Origin: Candidatus Omnitrophota bacterium
Lineage (GTDB): Bacteria; Omnitrophota; Gorgyraeia; Gygaellales; Profunditerraquicolaceae
Assembly: GCA_023228185.1 (NCBI GenBank)
Contig: JALOBQ010000059.1
Span: 1 to 6,291, forward strand
Direction: 5' to 3'
Length of the DNA stretch: 6,291 bases
This document shows positions 1 through 4,953 of the stretch, one piece after another. The notes below the pieces were generated by a model. That model worked only from the letters and a program-made list of their open reading frames with translations. It made no database searches and was not told the DNA's origin. Numbering within the stretch: the first letter of the stretch is position 1; the number at the start of each line of letters is the position of its first letter. Made by a program: the position numbers and the translations under genes.

Positions 1-990
1 CGAAGTAATCATCTTCATACAGCGATTATCATTGCATCGCACCTTATAGCAGGGAATCAGGCAACCAACATTTTTCTGCAAGATTACCGCGTTACCCGGC
101 GGATACGGCCCGGTGATTTCCGGAGATGTCGGGCCAAAAAGAGCAATGATCCTGGCGCCTACGGCGTTAGCAATATGCAACGGCCCGCTGTCAGCAGTAA
201 TAAAAATTTTTGCCTTTTTAGCCAGCGCGGCAAGTTGTTTAATATTGAAAACTCCACTGGCAACCACCGGCTTATGCATCATCAAAGAGATAATTTGATT
301 AACTAAAACAATATCCGAGCTGCTGCCCGTGAATATAACCTTGGCCTGCAATTGACTGATTAGTTTATCAGCAAGTTCAGCCCAATACTCCTTTGGCCAA
401 CGTTTAGGCAACCAGTTGCCTCCGGGATTAAGCGCGATCACAAGATCATCTTGGCCGATACCTTGTTTAGAAAGAAACTGCTCAACAATCTTCTGGTCAT
501 CTTCACTGTAAAAGAACTCAAGGTACCTGTCTTCTACGCGCAAGCCCGCCTTCTCGATCACATTCAGGTAATAATCTATCCTGTGCAAAGAATCTTTTTT
601 AGGCAGGGGGATACTTTTGCTTAATAAAAACGCCCGTTTAGGCGTATAATGGCCGATGCGCTCATTAATACCTGCCAGCCGGCAGATTAAAGCGCGGGAA
701 AAAGAACGGTGCAGCAGAAAGACAGTATCGAATTTTTTGCTTCTTAAGAAAGTGACGAAATTCAGGCGCGCGATAAGGCTCTTATGCCGGTCTTTTTCAT
801 CAAAAATAATTATTTCATCCAGATGAGGATTATCTTTAAGCACAGGGTAACAACGGCTGGGGATTGCGCAGGCAATAAAGCTTTCCGGGAAATTACGCCG
901 GATATTCCTGATCGTGGCAGTTGAAAATAACACGTCACCCAGCCAATTAACATTAAAAATCAATATTTTCTTTTCTTTTTGCAAACTCAT
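1..990 (-). CDS. Family 9 glycosyltransferase (heptosyltransferase-like), 3' end missing
   Basis: The frame runs 330 codons from the ATG at 990 to base 1 with no stop. GT9 proteins are usually about 340-350 residues, so only a short C-terminus is lost. Visible GT9 marks are FNVNWLGDVLFSTATIRNI near the N-terminus (G18-D19, the WaaC catalytic-Asp position), NPGGNWLPKRWPKEYW (188-203), the donor-binding TADSGPLHIANAVGA (265-279, D267 and H272), LFGPTSP (284-290) and a four-cysteine tail (C310, C314, C319, C324). It is a paralogue of the GT9 half of the 2860-4953 fusion, with the same motif order and a similar Cys tail. It has no signal peptide and is probably cytosolic or peripheral. The start is chosen because it is the first Met, sits at the conserved N-terminus and overlaps the deacetylase stop as ATGA. 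It is probably an LPS-core or surface-glycan sugar transferase; the sugar is unknown. Confidence 0.9.
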   Translation of the reverse strand, partial: MSLQKEKKILIFNVNWLGDVLFSTATIRNIRRNFPESFIACAIPSRCYPVLKDNPHLDEIIIFDEKDRHKSLIARLNFVTFLRSKKFDTVFLLHRSFSRALICRLAGINERIGHYTPKRAFLLSKSIPLPKKDSLHRIDYYLNVIEKAGLRVEDRYLEFFYSEDDQKIVEQFLSKQGIGQDDLVIALNPGGNWLPKRWPKEYWAELADKLISQLQAKVIFTGSSSDIVLVNQIISLMMHKPVVASGVFNIKQLAALAKKAKIFITADSGPLHIANAVGARIIALFGPTSPEITGPYPPGNAVILQKNVGCLIPCYKVRCNDNRCMKMITS

Positions 991-1787
991 TTGACAGCTT
1001 TCTCTTTGGCGAATCCATAATAACCGCTGCATTTAACGAAAAAAGTAAAAAGATTCGCGTCGCGGGGAGAAACCCTGATGCGCTTAAGCAAAAACAGGTC
1101 ATCTCTAGAATATTTTGCCCCCGGGCTTGTAGCAACAGCTAATTTGTAACCGGCCTTCTGAACCAGGCTCTTGATCTTTTCATTAAACCTGCCTCCCGGA
1201 TAACTAAAACAATTCACCGGTATGCGTTGGTTATTTTCCAAAATTCTTTTGGATGCAAAAATTTCATTGGCTAAAATGCCTTCATCTTTAAGTTCCGGCA
1301 ACCAGGGGTGATTAACTGTATGGCTGCCAAAAGTGATTAATCCGGATTTTTGCATCAAACCGATCTCTTCCCAGCTTAAACGGTCATCATACTGCCTACC
1401 CACCTCATTAACAATAACAAATATCGTCGCCGGAAGTTGATATTTTTTCAACACAGGAAAAGCGTAAAGATAATTATCTTTATATCCATCGTCAAAAGTA
1501 AGCACCACTGTCTTAAAAGGTATTTTTTCCCCGCTTCTGATCAAATCCCCCAGCTCTTCAAGCGAGATCACATTATAATGATACTGTTTTAAAAAACGCA
1601 TTTGGCGGTCAAATGTATCAGGCGACAGGCAAAGTTTATCCTGCGCATTGGAATTGGGCCGCACAGAGTGATACATCAAAATCGGGACAATATAATTATT
1701 CTGCAAAAAGAAAGCAAAAGACACAGCTAATAGCAAAACAATTATCGCAAAACCCCGGATTATCCTTTTCAACTTCATTTTAAACAT
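987..1787 (-). CDS. Membrane-anchored NodB-type polysaccharide deacetylase (CE4)
   Basis: This 266-residue protein has a basic N-terminus and one hydrophobic segment (about 10-28), read as a signal anchor that puts the catalytic domain outside the inner membrane. The NodB domain shows ILMYHSV (36-42), TFDDG (97-101, D99 catalytic base and D100 metal ligand by family), the metal-binding GSHTVNH (H156, H160), FSYPGGRFN (194-202) and a closing RIRVSP. No His follows H160, so the usual C-terminal motif-5 His is absent. In circularly permuted PgaB/IcaB-like enzymes an early His fills that role, and H40 is the candidate here. The enzyme should remove N-acetyl or a similar acyl group from a sugar, probably on the glycan its glycosyltransferase neighbours build; ArnD-like deformylation is an alternative. 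It overlaps the upstream GT4 gene by 13 bases and the downstream GT9 gene by ATGA. Confidence 0.9.
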   Translation of the reverse strand: MFKMKLKRIIRGFAIIVLLLAVSFAFFLQNNYIVPILMYHSVRPNSNAQDKLCLSPDTFDRQMRFLKQYHYNVISLEELGDLIRSGEKIPFKTVVLTFDDGYKDNYLYAFPVLKKYQLPATIFVIVNEVGRQYDDRLSWEEIGLMQKSGLITFGSHTVNHPWLPELKDEGILANEIFASKRILENNQRIPVNCFSYPGGRFNEKIKSLVQKAGYKLAVATSPGAKYSRDDLFLLKRIRVSPRDANLFTFFVKCSGYYGFAKEKAVK

Positions 1788-2863
1788 TCTTGATAAACTC
1801 CTAAAGTTTGCGCGGCCATTTTACTAAGCGCGAAATTATCGCGGATAAATTTCTCAGCCTGAGTTCCCAACCTCTGCCGCCCTGCAGAGTCAGCAAGTAA
1901 TTGATTAATCGCATCTGCCAACGCTTGAGCATTTCTCGGCTCAACCAAGATGCCATTTTGCCTGTCTTTAATCAGCTCCTTGATCCCTCCAACGTTAGTT
2001 CCTACAACCGCCAAGCCAACAGACATCGCCTCCATTAGCGCCAGCCCTAAACCTTCCTGAAGAGAAGGCATCACAAACAGATCCAATACCGTGAGAATAT
2101 CGGCAACCGGCAAACAATTACGCACGAAAAATACTTTATCGCTAATAGCCAATTGCTTTGCCTGGCAAAATAGATGATTATATAATTTACCTTCGCCGGA
2201 GATAAGCAACTGCGCCTGAGGAAAATTACGCAGGATCAACGGCATCGCGCTGATCAAATAAGCGTGGCCCTTAACGTCCGAAAGCCTTCCCACGCTGCCA
2301 ATAATTTCCCCGGGCTTTAAGCCTAAAGATTTTCTGATCTCATCTTTGCACCGCGGAGAACGGAAAAACTGCGCCTCTATTCCGTTAGTTACCAGGGAAA
2401 TTTTTGACTCCGGAAAATTAAGATCTTTAATTAAATGTTTTGCCACAGGCTGGCTGATCGCGATAGCTTTATCCGGCAGGCAAGGAAAAAACCTGCGCGA
2501 AATTTTAGGATTAAAAAAACCATGGCAGGTAAAAATATGTTTTACTTTTGTGTATTTACCTAAAAGGCAGCCTAAAACCTGTGTTGTCCTGCTCTGGGAA
2601 TGCACAACCTGAATTTGATACTTCTTGATCAATCCACGTAATTTTAAAAAACTTAAAAGTATCTTCGGGCTCGCTTCATTCTTCGTGCGAATGGAAATTT
2701 TGATAAGCTGCGCGCCGAGCGTTTTGAATTTTTCTTCAAGTTCTCCGCCGCTGGAAGCGATATAAACCTGATTGCCCTGCTCAAGTAGGGCGCTGGACAA
2801 ACTTAACAGGTAGCTGCTGATCCCGCCCACATTTAAATGGTTTACCAAATAGAGTATTCTCAT
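1775..2863 (-). CDS. Family 4 glycosyltransferase (GT-B fold)
   Basis: This is a 362-residue, full-length retaining GT4 enzyme. The N-terminal acceptor domain starts MRILYLVNHLNVGGISSYLL and contains TCHGFF (112-117). The C-terminal donor domain has SVGRLSDVKGH (190-200; R193 and K198 expected to bind the donor diphosphate), ISGEGK, and E-x7-E at E270/E278 within PSLQEGLGLALMEAM, followed by GTNVGGIKELI. It has no signal peptide or membrane span. It resembles the GT4 half of the upstream fusion along its whole length (shared NVGG loop, HSQSR versus HARSR, TCHGFF versus TCHGYY), so the two are probably paralogues. The ATG forms an ATGA overlap with the stop of the fusion gene. Only a weak purine stretch precedes it, which fits coupled re-initiation. 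It probably adds a sugar to the same surface glycolipid; donor and acceptor are unknown. Confidence 0.93.
   Translation of the reverse strand: MRILYLVNHLNVGGISSYLLSLSSALLEQGNQVYIASSGGELEEKFKTLGAQLIKISIRTKNEASPKILLSFLKLRGLIKKYQIQVVHSQSRTTQVLGCLLGKYTKVKHIFTCHGFFNPKISRRFFPCLPDKAIAISQPVAKHLIKDLNFPESKISLVTNGIEAQFFRSPRCKDEIRKSLGLKPGEIIGSVGRLSDVKGHAYLISAMPLILRNFPQAQLLISGEGKLYNHLFCQAKQLAISDKVFFVRNCLPVADILTVLDLFVMPSLQEGLGLALMEAMSVGLAVVGTNVGGIKELIKDRQNGILVEPRNAQALADAINQLLADSAGRQRLGTQAEKFIRDNFALSKMAAQTLGVYQECLK
1798..1802 (-). promoter_or_regulatory. Ribosome binding site (AGGAG) deciding the deacetylase start
   Basis: AGGAG lies 10 bases upstream of the ATG at 1787 and 19 bases upstream of the in-frame ATG at 1778. 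Spacing favours the first ATG. However, the second ATG would give a 4-base ATGA overlap identical in form to the other three junctions, so it stays an alternative. Confidence 0.5.
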
Positions 2864-4953
2864 TTAAGCAATCTTTTTATCGCCTCAAGCACTTCCTGCG
2901 GCGAGATGCTCTTCATGCATCTTTTTTTAGAGCATCTTGGTTTATAGCAGGGGCTGCACTTTAAATTTTTGTCGATCACGATGCAGTTCTCTGACGGCGG
3001 AATATGCCGTTTAGGGTCAGTCGGCCCGAAAAGCCCCACAAAAGGCGTTTTCATCGCCGAAGCAATATGCAACGGAGCAGAGTCGGCGGAAAGATAAACC
3101 GCGCATTTTTTAATTAAAACCGCCAGCTGGTTAATTGTCGTCTTCCCGCAAAGATTAATAATCTTACTGCTGGAAACAGTGTTCGCCAGCATATTGGCAT
3201 AAGCGGCATCATCCTGGGTGCCTGTGAAAACTACCCGAATATCCTGAAATCCTAATTCCTCGCAAAGTTTAAGAATGTATTCTGCCGGCCAGGTTTTCGA
3301 TGACCATCTTGGCGAGGCGCTGATATTAATACCGACAATCTTCTGACTTTCACTCAGCCAGGCGGCATTCAGCAGGTTATCGATATAAAGCTCATCTTCC
3401 GGAGTAGGCCAAAGCTCAAGATGGCTATCCCTTAAATCAATGCCTAAACTATGCAGAATTTTAAATTGATGGCTCACCGGATCAAGCGCGAGTTTATGAT
3501 CCGGGATACCGTAATTAAGCAATCGGCCGAATTTCGCGTTTTGATAACCGTATCGCCGGATGCAAGCGCTTAAAAAAGCCAGCAGGTGGCTTGCGCGGTT
3601 ATTCTGCAAATCGATAACCATATCAAAATTATTCTTCAGTAAAGAATGCGCGATAGCTAAAAACCCTTTAATTCCCTTATCTTTATGTTTAAGATCACAG
3701 ACCAGCAATTCATCGATGTAAGGGCAGCGTAAAAGAATCTCCTTGCAATCTTCGCCGACTAAAAAACTGATCTTGTAACGGCCGGCGGGAAATTTCTCAC
3801 GTAAAGCGCGCAACGCCGCCGTAGAAAGAATAATGTCTCCGGCAGAACTGAATTTGATCACCAGAATTTTAAAATTGCTCAAAGCTTCACGGTAAACATC
3901 GAGCGTGTTTTTTACCATCAACTCGACATTGTATTGCTCTTTGACTTTTGTAAACGCGTTTTCAGCCAATACGCGGGCAAGCGCCGGATCTTTATAAATT
4001 TTAAAAACGGCTTCCGCCATGCTTTTCGGATCAGCCGGCGGGACTAACAATCCATTTTTGCCGTCTTCAATAATATCAATTACACCGCCTACTCTTGTGG
4101 CTACAACCGGCACTCCGCAGGCCTGCGCCTCGACAATCACCCTGCCAAACGCCTCATGCGTGGTAGTCGCCAGCACAACCAGGTCAAGATGCGCCAGGAT
4201 GCCTGGAATATCCTTTTGCGTGCCTAAAAATTCCGTGCAATGCCAAAGCCCAAGCCTGCGCACTAATACCTGTATCTCTTCTTTATAAGCTTCCCGGGAA
4301 GCCGGCGCTTCTCCCACAATCCAAATCTTTAATTTAGGCGCCTGGCGGGCGATTTTCGCCATCGCCTTAATAAAATAAAGATGCCCTTTTAAAGGAGTGA
4401 TCCTGCCGATAATGCCGACGTTAAATTCGTCTTTTCTTTTTTTATCCGGGCTTAAATATTTAAACCGCTCCATATCCACGCTGCGCGGCACAATTTTAAT
4501 GCTTTCATGCAGGACACCGAAATCCTCGATCATATGGCGGGCGATAACATTGCTTAAAGCGATTACCCTTTTGCCCCAACCCATCACATAACTAAAAAAA
4601 TGCTTCTTATAATAACCATGGCATGTTGTGATAAACACCGCTTTTGTCCTGCGGCAGGCAAAATAAGCGATCCATGCCGGCACCCGGGAACGGGCGTGCA
4701 CGATCTCAATTGCTTCATCATTGATGATCTTGGCCAATGCCGGCACAAGTTTATACATGGAAAAAAACGATTTTTTATGCACCGGCATAACGTAATGCTT
4801 AGCGCCGCTTGCCTCTAAATCTTTAACCAGCGTGCCGCCGGCAGAGACAACAACCACCTTGTGCCCCAGGCGCACTAAATACTTGGACAAATCCAAAGTC
4901 CCTGTTTCCACGCCGCCGACGTTTAACTCCGGCAATATTTGTAATATCTTCAT
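2860..4953 (-). CDS. Two-domain glycosyltransferase: GT4 fused to GT9 (heptosyltransferase-like)
   Basis: This 697-residue protein is about twice the length of either family alone. Residues 1-357 form a complete GT4 enzyme: the glycine-rich loop NVGGVETGTLDLSKYL (11-26), TCHGYY (110-115), the nucleotide-sugar segment GRITPLKGH (183-191, with R184 and K189 expected to contact the donor diphosphate) and the E-x7-E pair E267/E275. Residues 361-697 form a complete GT9 enzyme: KFSSAGDIILSTAALRALRE with G372-D373 (equivalent to the proposed catalytic Asp of WaaC), SASPRWSSKTWP, and SADSAPLHIA with D624 and H629 for donor binding. A four-cysteine tail follows (C666, C669, C674, C679). The linker is only a few residues. 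No signal peptide or membrane span is seen, so it is probably cytosolic or peripheral. It should add two sugars to a lipid-linked acceptor; GT9 families often use heptose, but the actual sugars are not determinable. It overlaps both neighbours by ATGA. Confidence 0.92.
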   Translation of the reverse strand: MKILQILPELNVGGVETGTLDLSKYLVRLGHKVVVVSAGGTLVKDLEASGAKHYVMPVHKKSFFSMYKLVPALAKIINDEAIEIVHARSRVPAWIAYFACRRTKAVFITTCHGYYKKHFFSYVMGWGKRVIALSNVIARHMIEDFGVLHESIKIVPRSVDMERFKYLSPDKKRKDEFNVGIIGRITPLKGHLYFIKAMAKIARQAPKLKIWIVGEAPASREAYKEEIQVLVRRLGLWHCTEFLGTQKDIPGILAHLDLVVLATTTHEAFGRVIVEAQACGVPVVATRVGGVIDIIEDGKNGLLVPPADPKSMAEAVFKIYKDPALARVLAENAFTKVKEQYNVELMVKNTLDVYREALSNFKILVIKFSSAGDIILSTAALRALREKFPAGRYKISFLVGEDCKEILLRCPYIDELLVCDLKHKDKGIKGFLAIAHSLLKNNFDMVIDLQNNRASHLLAFLSACIRRYGYQNAKFGRLLNYGIPDHKLALDPVSHQFKILHSLGIDLRDSHLELWPTPEDELYIDNLLNAAWLSESQKIVGINISASPRWSSKTWPAEYILKLCEELGFQDIRVVFTGTQDDAAYANMLANTVSSSKIINLCGKTTINQLAVLIKKCAVYLSADSAPLHIASAMKTPFVGLFGPTDPKRHIPPSENCIVIDKNLKCSPCYKPRCSKKRCMKSISPQEVLEAIKRLLK

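Noticed and set aside
169..183. 15-base exact repeat shared with 3061-3075
   Set aside because: Both copies encode the conserved PLHIA motif of GT9 domains. It reflects shared protein sequence and codon choice, not a mobile or regulatory repeat.
113..298. Plus-strand open frame of 61 codons, and similar ones at 2346-2612, 4019-4288, 4397-4591, 4600-4818 and 5424-5663
   Set aside because: All lie antisense to strongly conserved enzyme coding sequence, and none has a recognisable domain. They are best explained as shadows of the minus-strand genes.
953..1135. Minus-strand 60-codon frame across the deacetylase/GT9 junction
   Set aside because: It is out of frame with both genes, whose conserved motifs cover the same DNA. 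It has no family resemblance of its own.
3906..3915. A6 run near the end of the GT4 half as a frameshift error creating the GT4-GT9 fusion
   Set aside because: The typical GT4 C-terminal sequence (LDVYREAL) continues in the present frame after the run, so the frame is right and the fusion does not depend on an indel there.
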